From contig OZ244581.1 of the NCBI GenBank assembly GCA_965217935.1, forward strand, positions 1,612,001-1,676,000: a stretch of DNA of 64,000 nt, in the 5' to 3' direction. The first letter of the stretch is position 1. Each line of letters starts with the position of its first letter. The DNA is from JBBROS01 sp965217935 (GTDB lineage Bacteria > Pseudomonadota > Alphaproteobacteria > Acetobacterales > Acetobacteraceae). Both the position numbers and the translations under genes were made by a program. Below the pieces are notes generated by a model. It was not told the origin of the DNA, made no database searches, and worked only from the letters and a program-made list of their open reading frames with translations. Positions 8,036 through 16,050 of this stretch are shown here, piece by piece.

Positions 8036-10090
8036 ATGAACGCAATCGGGGCCGTTGCCGACCCGCTCCTCAGCCCGTTCCAGCTCAAGCACCTGACGCT
8101 GCGAAACCGGGTGATGTCCACCTCGCACGAGCCGTATTACAGCGAGGACGGGATGCCGAAGGACCGCTACCGGCTGTATCATGCGGAGAAGGCGCGCGGG
8201 GGGGTGGCGCTGACGATGACGGCCGGGTCGGCGGTGGTGTCGCCGGACAGCCCGCCGGTGTTCGGCAACCTGCTGGCCTACAAGGACGAGATCGTGCCGT
8301 GGATGCGGCGGCTCAGCGACGAATGCCACGAGCTTGGCTCGGCGGTGATGATCCAGATCACGCATCTCGGGCGGCGGACGGCGTGGAACAAGGCGGACTG
8401 GCTGCCGGTGCTGGCGCCGTCGCCGATCCGCGAGCCGGCGCACCGGTCGTTTCCAAAGGAGATCGAGGTTTGGGACATCGACCGGATCGTGGGCGAGTAT
8501 GCGGCGGCGGCGCAGCGGATGCAGGCGGCGGGGCTGGATGGGCTGGAGATCGACGCCTACGGGCATCTGCCGGACCAGTTCTGGTCGCCGGCGACGAACA
8601 AGCGCGAGGACGCCTTCGGGGGCGCCCTGGAGAACCGGATGGCGTTCTCGCTGCGGGTGATGCGGGCGATGCGCGAGGCGGTGGGGCCCGGGTTCCTGCT
8701 GGGCTTGCGGATGGTGGCGGACGAGGATTGGGAGATCGGGCTGTCGCGCGAGGAGGGGATCGAGATCGCCCGGCGGTTCAAGGCCTCGGGCGTGGTGGAT
8801 TTCCTCAACATCATCCGCGGGCACATGGAGACGGACGCGGCGCTGGTGGACGTAATCCCGATCGCCGGGATGCGGTCCGCGCCGCACCTTGATTTCGCGG
8901 GCGAGGTGCGGGCGGCGGCGGACATCCCGGTGTTCCATGCCGCGCGCATCAACGACGTGGCGACGGCCCGGCACGCGATCGCCGAGGGCAAGCTGGACAT
9001 GGTGGGGATGACGCGGGCGCTGATCGCCGACCCGCATATCGTGCGCAAGGTGACGGCGCGGCAGGAGCATTTGATCCGGCCTTGCGTCGGCGCCAGCTAC
9101 TGCATCGACCGGATTTACGAGGGCAACGAGGCGCTTTGCATCCACAACCCGGCGACGGGGCGCGAGGCTTCGATGCCGCAGACCCTGGGGCGGGGCGACG
9201 GGCCGGCTCGGAGCGTCGTGATCGTGGGCGCCGGGCCTGCCGGGCTTGAAGCGGCGCGGGTGGCTGGGGAGCGGGGGCACCGCGTCGTCGTGCTGGAGGC
9301 GACCGACAAGGCGGGGGGGCAGGTGCTGCTGGCTGCGCGGTCGCCGCGGCGGCGCGAGTTCATGGGCATCGTCGATTGGCGGCTCTCTGAGCTGGAGCGG
9401 CTGGGCGTGGAGGTGCGTTACGGCATCTGGGCGGAGGCCGAAGACGTCCTGGCGCTCTCGCCCGACGTCGTCATCATCGCGACGGGCGGCGTGCCCAATA
9501 CCGAGATTTTGGAGTGCGGCAACGATCTGGTGGTTTCGAGCTGGGACATCGTTTCCGGCGAGGCGAAGCCTGGGCAGGACGTGCTGGTGTATGACGACAA
9601 CGGCAACCATCCCGGCTTGCAGGCCGCGGAGGCGCTTGCCGCCGCCGGGTCGAGGGTTGAGATCGTCACGCCGGAGCGCATGTTCGCTCCCGAATTGGGG
9701 GGGCTGAACCATGCCGGCTACGCGCGGGCGTTCCAGCGGGCCGGGGTGCGGCTGACGATCAGCACGCGGGTTCTCGGCGTACGGCGGGAGGGCAACCGGC
9801 TGGCGGCCACGCTCGGCAGCGATTACGGGCCGCGGACCGAGGAGCGCATCGTGGACCAGGTGGTCGTCGAGCACGGCACGCTGCCGCTTGACGAGCTTTA
9901 CCGGGCGTTGCTGCCCGGGTCGGTCAACCGGGGCGAAGTCGATTACAAAGCTTTACTGAGCGGGGGCAAACAAACCGTGGCCGGGAACCCGGAAGGGGCG
10001 TATCGTCTGCTTCGGATCGGCGATGCCGTCGCCAGCCGCAACATCCACGCCGCCGTGTTCGACGGGCTGCGTTTCGCGAAGGACCTGTAA
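8036..10090 (+). CDS. dgcA: DgcA-like dimethylglycine/N-methyl amino acid demethylase
   Basis: A 684-residue FMN/FAD oxidoreductase of the trimethylamine dehydrogenase/2,4-dienoyl-CoA reductase superfamily. The N-terminal old-yellow-enzyme barrel (residues 1-~340) carries QITHLGRRT. It is followed by a cysteine cluster (Cys350, Cys356, Cys368) and a nucleotide-binding domain starting VVIVGAGPAGLEAA (~395). The length matches Pseudomonas DgcA, and the neighbours are a GbcA-like oxygenase and a GbdR-like regulator, so oxidative removal of a methyl group from dimethylglycine or a related N-methyl compound is likely. StcD-type N-methylproline demethylase is an alternative. Position 353, usually a cluster Cys in trimethylamine dehydrogenase, is Ala here. 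Confidence 0.78.
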   Translation: MNAIGAVADPLLSPFQLKHLTLRNRVMSTSHEPYYSEDGMPKDRYRLYHAEKARGGVALTMTAGSAVVSPDSPPVFGNLLAYKDEIVPWMRRLSDECHELGSAVMIQITHLGRRTAWNKADWLPVLAPSPIREPAHRSFPKEIEVWDIDRIVGEYAAAAQRMQAAGLDGLEIDAYGHLPDQFWSPATNKREDAFGGALENRMAFSLRVMRAMREAVGPGFLLGLRMVADEDWEIGLSREEGIEIARRFKASGVVDFLNIIRGHMETDAALVDVIPIAGMRSAPHLDFAGEVRAAADIPVFHAARINDVATARHAIAEGKLDMVGMTRALIADPHIVRKVTARQEHLIRPCVGASYCIDRIYEGNEALCIHNPATGREASMPQTLGRGDGPARSVVIVGAGPAGLEAARVAGERGHRVVVLEATDKAGGQVLLAARSPRRREFMGIVDWRLSELERLGVEVRYGIWAEAEDVLALSPDVVIIATGGVPNTEILECGNDLVVSSWDIVSGEAKPGQDVLVYDDNGNHPGLQAAEALAAAGSRVEIVTPERMFAPELGGLNHAGYARAFQRAGVRLTISTRVLGVRREGNRLAATLGSDYGPRTEERIVDQVVVEHGTLPLDELYRALLPGSVNRGEVDYKALLSGGKQTVAGNPEGAYRLLRIGDAVASRNIHAAVFDGLRFAKDL

Positions 10091-10092
10091 GC

Positions 10093-11352
10093 ATGACCGC
10101 TCTGTCCAGCACCGGCCTTAACGCCCTGGTCGCGCGGAGACGGCCCGGGCATAGCTTGGAGGCGCCGTTCTATACCAGCCCGGATATCTTGCGGGACGAC
10201 TTGCGGCATATCTTCGGCAAGCATTGGGTGTTCGTCGCGACCGAACCGGAGCTGCCCGAGCCCGGCGACTACGTTGCCGTCAACATCGGGCGGACGCCCG
10301 TGGTTATCGTGCGCGACGACGACATGGAGGTCCGCGCCTTCCACAACATCTGCCGCCATCGCGGGTCGATCATCGTGCGGGCGCCCAAGGGGTTCGTCGG
10401 CAACCTGGTCTGCCCCTATCACCAGTGGACGTATGACCTGACCGGCAAGCTGATCCATGCCGAGAACATGCCGGCCTGCATCGACGGCGGCGAGCACGGG
10501 TTGAAGCCGGTGCATGTCCGCAACGTCGGCGGGCTGCTTTATATCTGCCTGGCCGATGAGCCGCCGGGCGACTTCGAGGATTTTGCCGCGCAGGCGCTTC
10601 CGTATCTTGCTCCGCACAAGCTGGCGGATTGCAAGGTTGCCATCCAGACGGACCTCGTCGAGCACGGCAACTGGAAGCTGACGATGGAGAACAACCGGGA
10701 GTGCTACCATTGCGGCGGCCATCCCGAGCTTCTGAGCAGCCTGTTCCATTTCTTCGGCTACACCGAGGCCGACGTGACGCCGGGCATGGCCGACGACTAC
10801 GCGCGGTTCCAAAAGAGCCAGGCCGAATTTGAGGCGATCTGGGACAAGGCGGGCCTGCCCTGGCGCGCGCTGGAGGATTTGACGGGGCGGCCGACCGGGT
10901 TTCGCACCGAGCGGCTGTGCCTGGACGGGGCCGGGGAAAGCTACACGCTGGATGCCCGGCGGGCGTGCCAGAGGCTGGTGGGCGACTTCACCAGCCCGCG
11001 GATGGGCGCGCTGCACCTGCATACGCAGCCGAACGCCTGGTTCCACTTCCTGGGCGACCATGCCGTGACGTTCGCCGTGCTGCCGCTCGCGGCGGACAAG
11101 ACCCTGGTCCGCACCACTTGGCTCGTCGCCAAGGACGCCGTGGAAGGGGTGGATTATGAGCTGGACCGGCTGACCGAAGTGTGGCGGCGCACCAATGAGC
11201 AGGATGCCACGTTCGTCGAGCTTGCCCAGCAGGGGGCGGAGAGCGACGGTTACGAGCCTGGTCCGTATGCGCCGGCGGAATACATGGTCGATGCTTTTGC
11301 CAGTTGGTATATCGAGCGCCTCCGCGGCAGCCTGGGCCAGTCCCCTGCCTGA
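10093..11352 (+). CDS. gbcA: GbcA-like Rieske monooxygenase (betaine demethylase)
   Basis: A 419-residue Rieske non-heme iron oxygenase alpha subunit. The [2Fe-2S] ligands are Cys87/His89 (CRH) and Cys107/His110 (CPYH). The mononuclear iron site includes His206 and His210 in ENNRECYHCGGHPEL, a block typical of GbcA and stachydrine demethylase (Stc2). These enzymes oxidatively remove one methyl from glycine betaine or proline betaine, yielding formaldehyde. The ATG is two bases after the dgcA-like stop. The reductase partner (GbcB) is not in the window, so electrons must come from a protein encoded elsewhere. Confidence 0.82.
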   Translation: MTALSSTGLNALVARRRPGHSLEAPFYTSPDILRDDLRHIFGKHWVFVATEPELPEPGDYVAVNIGRTPVVIVRDDDMEVRAFHNICRHRGSIIVRAPKGFVGNLVCPYHQWTYDLTGKLIHAENMPACIDGGEHGLKPVHVRNVGGLLYICLADEPPGDFEDFAAQALPYLAPHKLADCKVAIQTDLVEHGNWKLTMENNRECYHCGGHPELLSSLFHFFGYTEADVTPGMADDYARFQKSQAEFEAIWDKAGLPWRALEDLTGRPTGFRTERLCLDGAGESYTLDARRACQRLVGDFTSPRMGALHLHTQPNAWFHFLGDHAVTFAVLPLAADKTLVRTTWLVAKDAVEGVDYELDRLTEVWRRTNEQDATFVELAQQGAESDGYEPGPYAPAEYMVDAFASWYIERLRGSLGQSPA

Positions 11353-12390
11353 ATGCAGGGCGCCGTCCCCCCGGTCCTGCGCATCGGCTTCATCCTTGCC
11401 AACAACTTCACGCTGTCGGCGTTCTCGCTGTTCGTCGATGCCCTGCGCCTGGCCGGGGACGAAGGCGACCAGTCGCGGCCGTTGCGTTGCCAATGGCCGG
11501 TGATGTCCGCGCGTCCGGACCCGGTTCGCAGCAGTTGCGGCGTGCCGGTCACGCCGACGACCCGCCTGCTGCCGCCGGGGGAGCTTGACTACATCGTGCT
11601 CGTGGGCGGCCTGTTGCGCAGCAATCCGGCGCTTGGCGCCCAGGAGCAGGCCTATCTGCATGGCGCGGCGAAAGCCGGGGCCACGCTGGTCGGCGTCTGC
11701 ACCGGCAGCTTCCTGCTCAACCGCAACAACCTCATGCGGAACCGCACGACCTGCGTGAGCTGGTTCCACTACCAGGATTTCCGCGACGAGTTTCCCGACC
11801 AGGACGTGATCGCCGACCGGCTGTTCCTGGTGGATGGCGACCGGATCACCAGTTCGGGCGGCAGCAACGTGGCCGATTTGGCCGTGTACCTGATCGAGCG
11901 CCATCTTGGCCACGCGCGGGCGCAGAAGACGCAGCACATCATGCAGTTGCAGCGCGTGCGGGGGGCCGACGCGGCCCAGCCGCACCCGCCTCTCTCCACC
12001 GAAACCAGCCGGCCCGACCAGCTTGTGCGCCGGGCTTTGCTGACGATGGAGCAGAACCTGGGCGCCCCGCTGCCGGTCGAGGAGCTGGCCCGGCGCGTGG
12101 GGCTGTCGCCGCGCCAGCTCGAACGCCGGTTCCGGGCCGTGATGGACGCCTCTCCGGCCGAGGCCTACCGGGAGCTGCGGCTCCGGTATGCGAGCTGGCT
12201 GCTCAACAACACGGGGCTGAGCGTTACCGAGGTGGCGATTGAGTCGGGGTTTTCCGACGGGGCGCATTTTTCCCGGCAGTTCCGCCGCGCCTTCGGCCAT
12301 CCGCCCAGCTTGCACCGCACGCTGCCGACCCGGCCCGATGCGTCGATCAATGCCGGGCTGCTTCCGCCCGAGCGGCGGCAGTATGCTTAG
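11353..12390 (+). CDS. GbdR-like GlxA-family AraC transcription regulator
   Basis: A 345-residue regulator with an N-terminal DJ-1/PfpI-like domain (residues ~8-175, with the GVCTGSFLLN elbow) and a C-terminal AraC helix-turn-helix pair (~225-325, e.g. LPVEELARRVGLSPRQLERRF). Pseudomonas GbdR has this architecture and activates betaine/dimethylglycine catabolism. The ATG abuts the gbcA-like stop codon, so the regulator is co-transcribed with its probable targets and autoregulation is likely. The effector (betaine or dimethylglycine) is inferred from context. Confidence 0.85.
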   Translation: MQGAVPPVLRIGFILANNFTLSAFSLFVDALRLAGDEGDQSRPLRCQWPVMSARPDPVRSSCGVPVTPTTRLLPPGELDYIVLVGGLLRSNPALGAQEQAYLHGAAKAGATLVGVCTGSFLLNRNNLMRNRTTCVSWFHYQDFRDEFPDQDVIADRLFLVDGDRITSSGGSNVADLAVYLIERHLGHARAQKTQHIMQLQRVRGADAAQPHPPLSTETSRPDQLVRRALLTMEQNLGAPLPVEELARRVGLSPRQLERRFRAVMDASPAEAYRELRLRYASWLLNNTGLSVTEVAIESGFSDGAHFSRQFRRAFGHPPSLHRTLPTRPDASINAGLLPPERRQYA

Positions 12391-12433
12391 GGCTTGTCCG
12401 ATAATTGCCGCTATGTCCCGCTGGGTCGGTCAA

Positions 12434-12504
12434 GCGCCTCAAGTCTTTGTTTAGGCGGGCAGCCTTATCGGCGTGCCGGCGCACTTATTTCCGATGCTGC
12501 CCTT
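12434..12504. repeat. Dispersed palindromic repeat, copy 1
   Basis: A 71-base segment that matches 34624-34694 at 63 of 71 positions, both lying in intergenic DNA. It begins GCGCCTCAAGTCTTTGTTT and encloses GGGCAGC...GCTGCCC inverted arms. It shares no reading frame with known proteins. Confidence 0.75.
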
Positions 12505-12510
12505 AGGCCG

Positions 12511-12539
12511 TTGTCGTCCTGAAAGGGTCAGGACGACAA
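12511..12539. terminator. Perfect 12-bp hairpin (terminator or repeat)
   Basis: TTGTCGTCCTGA (12511-12522) and TCAGGACGACAA (12528-12539) pair perfectly around a five-base loop. Read in reverse, it resembles the hairpin at 35429-35452 (shared CTAGACCCTTGTCG flank), so it is probably a repeat-family member that may also end transcription after the GbdR-like gene. The rest of 12391-12764 holds copy 1 of the dispersed repeat and no gene. Confidence 0.6.
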
Positions 12540-12764
12540 GGGTCTAGCTGCCGTAAACGTCAGGCCCCTGCCGCTCCGGAAAGCACGCTTGACATCGCGC
12601 TTCCACGCTGCCGTTACTGTAAACCGTGCAACGAAGCGGCCCGGTGAACGGGCGATGGCAGGGATGAGAACGGCGATGCTGCATCGGTCTCGGGGTTGGG
12701 GTTGCTGGTTGTCCGCGGGGTTGCGGGCGGCGGCGGTCTGAGATCGTCCGTGCAAGGGAACGCG

Positions 12765-14453
12765 ATGGACGCAAGCCGGCCTTGGCTCGACCACTATCCG
12801 CCCGGCGTGGATTGGCACGCACCGATCCCGGTCGGCCCGCTGCATAGCTTGCTGGAGGAGGCCGGGGCCAGGTTCGGCGCCGCGCCGGCGTTCGACTTCC
12901 TCGGGCGCAGGACGAGCTGGGCCGAGGCGGCGGCGATGGCCGCGCGGGTCGCCGCCGGGCTGCAACGGCTCGGCTACGGCAAGGGCGACCGGATCGGGTT
13001 GCTGCTGCCGAACTGCCCGGCCTATCCGCTGCTGTTCTTCGGCGCCTTGCGGGCCGGGCTGACGGTGGTGAACTTCAACCCGCTCTACACGCCGCGGGAG
13101 CTGGGGGCGCAGGCGCGGGACGCCGGCATCCTCGCGCTGGCGACGCTCGACCTGGCGGCGCTGTATCCGAAGGCGGCGGCCCTGCTCGAAGCGGGCGTGG
13201 TCGCGCGGCTGATCCTATGCCCGTTCGCGGACATGCTGCCGCCGGGCAAGCGGGCGCTGTTCCGGGTGCTGAAACGGCGGGACTTGGCCTCGCCGCCGAG
13301 CGACGCGGCGCATGTCTGGCTGAGCGACCTGGTGGCCGGGGCCGGCGCGCCGGCGGCGGCCGAGATCGATCCGCATACGGATGTCGCGGTGCTGCAATAC
13401 ACGGGCGGCACTTCGGGCACGCCGAAGGGCGCGATGCTGAGCCACGCCAACCTGTATGCCAACACCGTCCAGGGCGCGCTGTGGTTCAGCGACACGCGCC
13501 CGGGGCAGGAGCGCACGCTGGCAGCGCTCCCGTTCTTCCACGTCTTCGCGATGACGACGGTGCTGCTGTTCTCGGTGCGGGTCGGCTCGGAGATCATCAT
13601 GCTGCCCCGCTTCGAGCTGGCGCAGGCTGTGCGGACGATCGCCCGCCGCCGCCCCACCTTCATGCCCGGCGTGCCGACTATGTTCAACGCCATCGCAGGC
13701 TTCGGCGGCCGCGCGGACCTCAGCAGCATCCGCTTCTGCATCAGCGGCGGCGCGCCGCTGCCGCCGGAGGTGAAGGCGCGCTTCGAGGCCCGCACCGGCT
13801 GCGTCGTCGTCGAGGGCTACGGCCTGACCGAGACCAGCCCGAGCGCCGTCTGCAACCCGCCCGGCGGCGTGAACAAGCCCGGCTCCATCGGCCTGCCGGT
13901 GCCGGGCACCATCATCGAATTGCGGGACCCGGCGGACCCTTCCAGGCGGGTTCCAATCGGCGAGCGGGGCGAGCTGTGCATCCAGGGCCCGCAGGTGATG
14001 CTCGGCTACTGGAACCGGCCCGACGAGACCGCCGCGAGCATGACCGAGGACGGGTTCTTCCGCTCGGCGGACATCGCGGTGATGGACGCCGATGGGTATT
14101 TCGCGATCGTCGACCGCATCAAGGACCTGATCCTGGCCGGCGGCTACAACGTCTATCCGCGCGTGGTCGAGGACGCGGCGTACGGCCATCCGTCGGTGGC
14201 GGAGTGCACGGTGATCGGCGTGCCGGACGAGTACCGCGGCGAGACGGTCAAGGCCTTCGTGGTGCGCAAGCAGGGGGCCGCACTGAGCGAGGCGGAGCTG
14301 CTGGCATTCCTCAAGGAGCGCCTGTCGCCGATCGAGATGCCGAAGCAGGTCGAGTTCCGGGACAGCCTGCCGCGGACCCTGATCGGCAAGCTGTCGAAGA
14401 AGGAGCTGGTGGCCGAGGAGCGGGCGAAGCGGGAGACGGCCCGAGGCTCTTGA
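12765..14453 (+). CDS. Long-chain fatty acid-CoA ligase (FadD-like)
   Basis: A 562-residue AMP-forming acyl-CoA synthetase that activates fatty acids as acyl-CoA at the membrane for beta-oxidation. Motifs seen: the P-loop-like YTGGTSGTPKGA (~residue 213), EGYGLTETSP (~350) and the C-terminal DRIKDLILAGGYNVYP (~452). The start MDASRPWLDHYPPGVDW is preceded by AAGGGA; a longer frame upstream lacks homology. It is followed by a MerR regulator and beta-oxidation genes, which supports a role in a fatty- or branched-acid degradation regulon. Confidence 0.9.
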   Translation: MDASRPWLDHYPPGVDWHAPIPVGPLHSLLEEAGARFGAAPAFDFLGRRTSWAEAAAMAARVAAGLQRLGYGKGDRIGLLLPNCPAYPLLFFGALRAGLTVVNFNPLYTPRELGAQARDAGILALATLDLAALYPKAAALLEAGVVARLILCPFADMLPPGKRALFRVLKRRDLASPPSDAAHVWLSDLVAGAGAPAAAEIDPHTDVAVLQYTGGTSGTPKGAMLSHANLYANTVQGALWFSDTRPGQERTLAALPFFHVFAMTTVLLFSVRVGSEIIMLPRFELAQAVRTIARRRPTFMPGVPTMFNAIAGFGGRADLSSIRFCISGGAPLPPEVKARFEARTGCVVVEGYGLTETSPSAVCNPPGGVNKPGSIGLPVPGTIIELRDPADPSRRVPIGERGELCIQGPQVMLGYWNRPDETAASMTEDGFFRSADIAVMDADGYFAIVDRIKDLILAGGYNVYPRVVEDAAYGHPSVAECTVIGVPDEYRGETVKAFVVRKQGAALSEAELLAFLKERLSPIEMPKQVEFRDSLPRTLIGKLSKKELVAEERAKRETARGS

Positions 14454-14471
14454 ATCGGCCGTTGGTCTGGC

Positions 14472-14485
14472 TTACGTATACGTCA
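14472..14485. promoter_or_regulatory. Palindromic operator upstream of the MerR regulator
   Basis: TTACGTATACGTCA contains the perfect palindrome ACGTATACGT (14474-14483), 21 bases before the MerR-family start codon. LiuR-type MerR regulators control acyl-CoA catabolism through palindromes of this general kind, so this is a likely autoregulatory site. Binding by this particular protein is inference. Confidence 0.55.
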
Positions 14486-14506
14486 GTTGAGTGACGGACT
14501 CGAAAC

Positions 14507-14917
14507 ATGGCTGCGCTCTATACGATCGGCGAGTTGGCGCAGGAGTTCTCGCTGTCGCCGAGGGCGATCCGCTTCTACGAGGACCAGGGACTGCTCTCGC
14601 CGGAACGGGCCGGGACGCAGCGGGTGTTTACTAAGCGGGATCGCGCCCGGCTCAAGCTGATCCTGCGCGGCAAGCGCCTCGGGTTCCCGCTGGCCGACAT
14701 CCGCGAGTTCCTCGACCTGTACGACGCCGACCGCAGCAAGCGGCGGCAGATGGCGATGACCTTGCAGCGGACCCGCTCGCGCATCGCCGCACTTGAGCAG
14801 CAACTGGCCGACATCACGCTGACCCTGGCCGAATTGCGGGACATGGAAGCAGAGGTCGTCGCCTACGTCGACATGCCGCCGGAACGCGCGGCCGAACAGC
14901 AGAGGAGCGTTGCATGA
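14507..14917 (+). CDS. MerR-family regulator of acyl-CoA catabolism (LiuR-like)
   Basis: A 136-residue MerR-family transcription factor: winged helix-turn-helix at residues ~5-70 (YTIGELAQEFSLSPRAIRFY), then a dimerising coiled coil (~80-120). There are no metal-binding cysteines, as in the LiuR group that senses acyl-CoA intermediates. It sits between the acyl-CoA ligase and thiolase genes and overlaps the thiolase start by ATGA, so it is part of the operon it probably regulates. A palindrome lies just upstream. Confidence 0.85.
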   Translation: MAALYTIGELAQEFSLSPRAIRFYEDQGLLSPERAGTQRVFTKRDRARLKLILRGKRLGFPLADIREFLDLYDADRSKRRQMAMTLQRTRSRIAALEQQLADITLTLAELRDMEAEVVAYVDMPPERAAEQQRSVA

Positions 14918-16050
14918 CCGAGGCCGTGATCGCGGGCTTCGCCCGTTCGCCGTTTACCCCGGCTGGCAAGGGCGCCTTGGCGCGCGTGCGCCCGGACGAC
15001 CTGATGGCGCAAGTGGTCCGCGCGCTGATCGAGCGCACCGGGGCGAAGCCGGAGGACATCGAGGACATCATCATCGGCTGCGCCTTTCCCGAGGGCGAGC
15101 AGGGCTTCAACATCGGGCGCGTGGTCGGTTTCCTGGCCGACCTGCCGATCACCGCGGCCGGGTCGCAGGTCAACCGCTGGTGCGGCAGCTCCATGAGCGC
15201 GATCCATATGGCCGCCGGCGCGGTGGCGGCCGGCGCGGGCGAGCTGTTCGTCTGCGGCGGCGTGGAGAGCATGAGCCGGGTGCCGATGCTGGGCTTCAAC
15301 CCGGTCTTGAACCCGCGGCTGCAGCAGGAGAAGCCCGAGAGCTATGCCGCGATGGGCATGACGGCGGAGAACCTGGCGCAGCGCTACCAGATCGGCCGCG
15401 AGGCGCAGCAGGACTTCGCCATGACCAGCCAGCAGCGGGCGGCGTCGGCTCTGGCCGAGGGGCGGTTCGCCGACGAGATCGTGCCGATCCAGACCAAGGG
15501 CGGCGTGGTCGAGGCCGACGGCTGCATCCGCGCCGACACCACGCAGGAGGGCCTGTCGGGCCTGAAGCCCGCGTTCCTGGCCACGGGGACGGTGACGGCG
15601 GGCACCAGCTCGCCGCTGACGGACGGGGCGTCGGCCGTCCTGGTCGCCAGCGCCGGTTACGCGGAGAAGCATGGCTTGCCGGCGCTGGCGCGGATCGCCT
15701 CGATGTCGGTCGCGGGCTGCGCGCCCGACATCATGGGCATCGGCCCGGTCCCGGCGGCGCGCAAGGCGCTGGCGCGGGCCGGCATCGAGATGGGCGCCAT
15801 CGACCTTGTCGAGCTGAACGAGGCGTTCGCGGCGCAGGCCTTGGCGGTGGAACGCGACCTGATGCTCGACCACGCCCGCGTGAACCTGGACGGCGGGGCG
15901 ATCGCGCTCGGCCATCCGCTCGGGGCCAGCGGCGCCCGCATCACCGGCAAGGCGGCCTCGCTGCTGGCACGCGAGGGCGGCAAGTACGCGATGGCGACCA
16001 TGTGCGTCGGCGGCGGCCAGGGCGTCGCGACCGTGCTGGCGCGCGCCTGA
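14914..16050 (+). CDS. Acetyl-CoA C-acyltransferase (thiolase)
   Basis: A 378-residue thiolase that cleaves 3-ketoacyl-CoA with CoA in the final step of beta-oxidation. Catalytic residues are visible: nucleophile Cys90 in NRWCGSSMSA, His334 in ALGHPLGASGA and the acid/base Cys364 in MCVGGGQG. The length fits FadA/AtoB-type enzymes (~390). Its ATG is coupled to the MerR stop, and its TGA overlaps the next gene's ATG by one base. Chain-length preference is not readable, but the neighbours suggest fatty acid degradation. Confidence 0.93.
   Translation: MTEAVIAGFARSPFTPAGKGALARVRPDDLMAQVVRALIERTGAKPEDIEDIIIGCAFPEGEQGFNIGRVVGFLADLPITAAGSQVNRWCGSSMSAIHMAAGAVAAGAGELFVCGGVESMSRVPMLGFNPVLNPRLQQEKPESYAAMGMTAENLAQRYQIGREAQQDFAMTSQQRAASALAEGRFADEIVPIQTKGGVVEADGCIRADTTQEGLSGLKPAFLATGTVTAGTSSPLTDGASAVLVASAGYAEKHGLPALARIASMSVAGCAPDIMGIGPVPAARKALARAGIEMGAIDLVELNEAFAAQALAVERDLMLDHARVNLDGGAIALGHPLGASGARITGKAASLLAREGGKYAMATMCVGGGQGVATVLARA

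Noticed and set aside
7752..8045. A 97-codon minus-strand frame in the gap before dgcA
   Set aside because: No ribosome site, no hydrophobic or domain pattern, and it crosses the probable promoter.
7586..9874. A 762-codon minus-strand open frame opposite the DgcA-like gene
   Set aside because: Low-complexity Arg/His/Pro composition typical of antisense in high-GC DNA; no motif.
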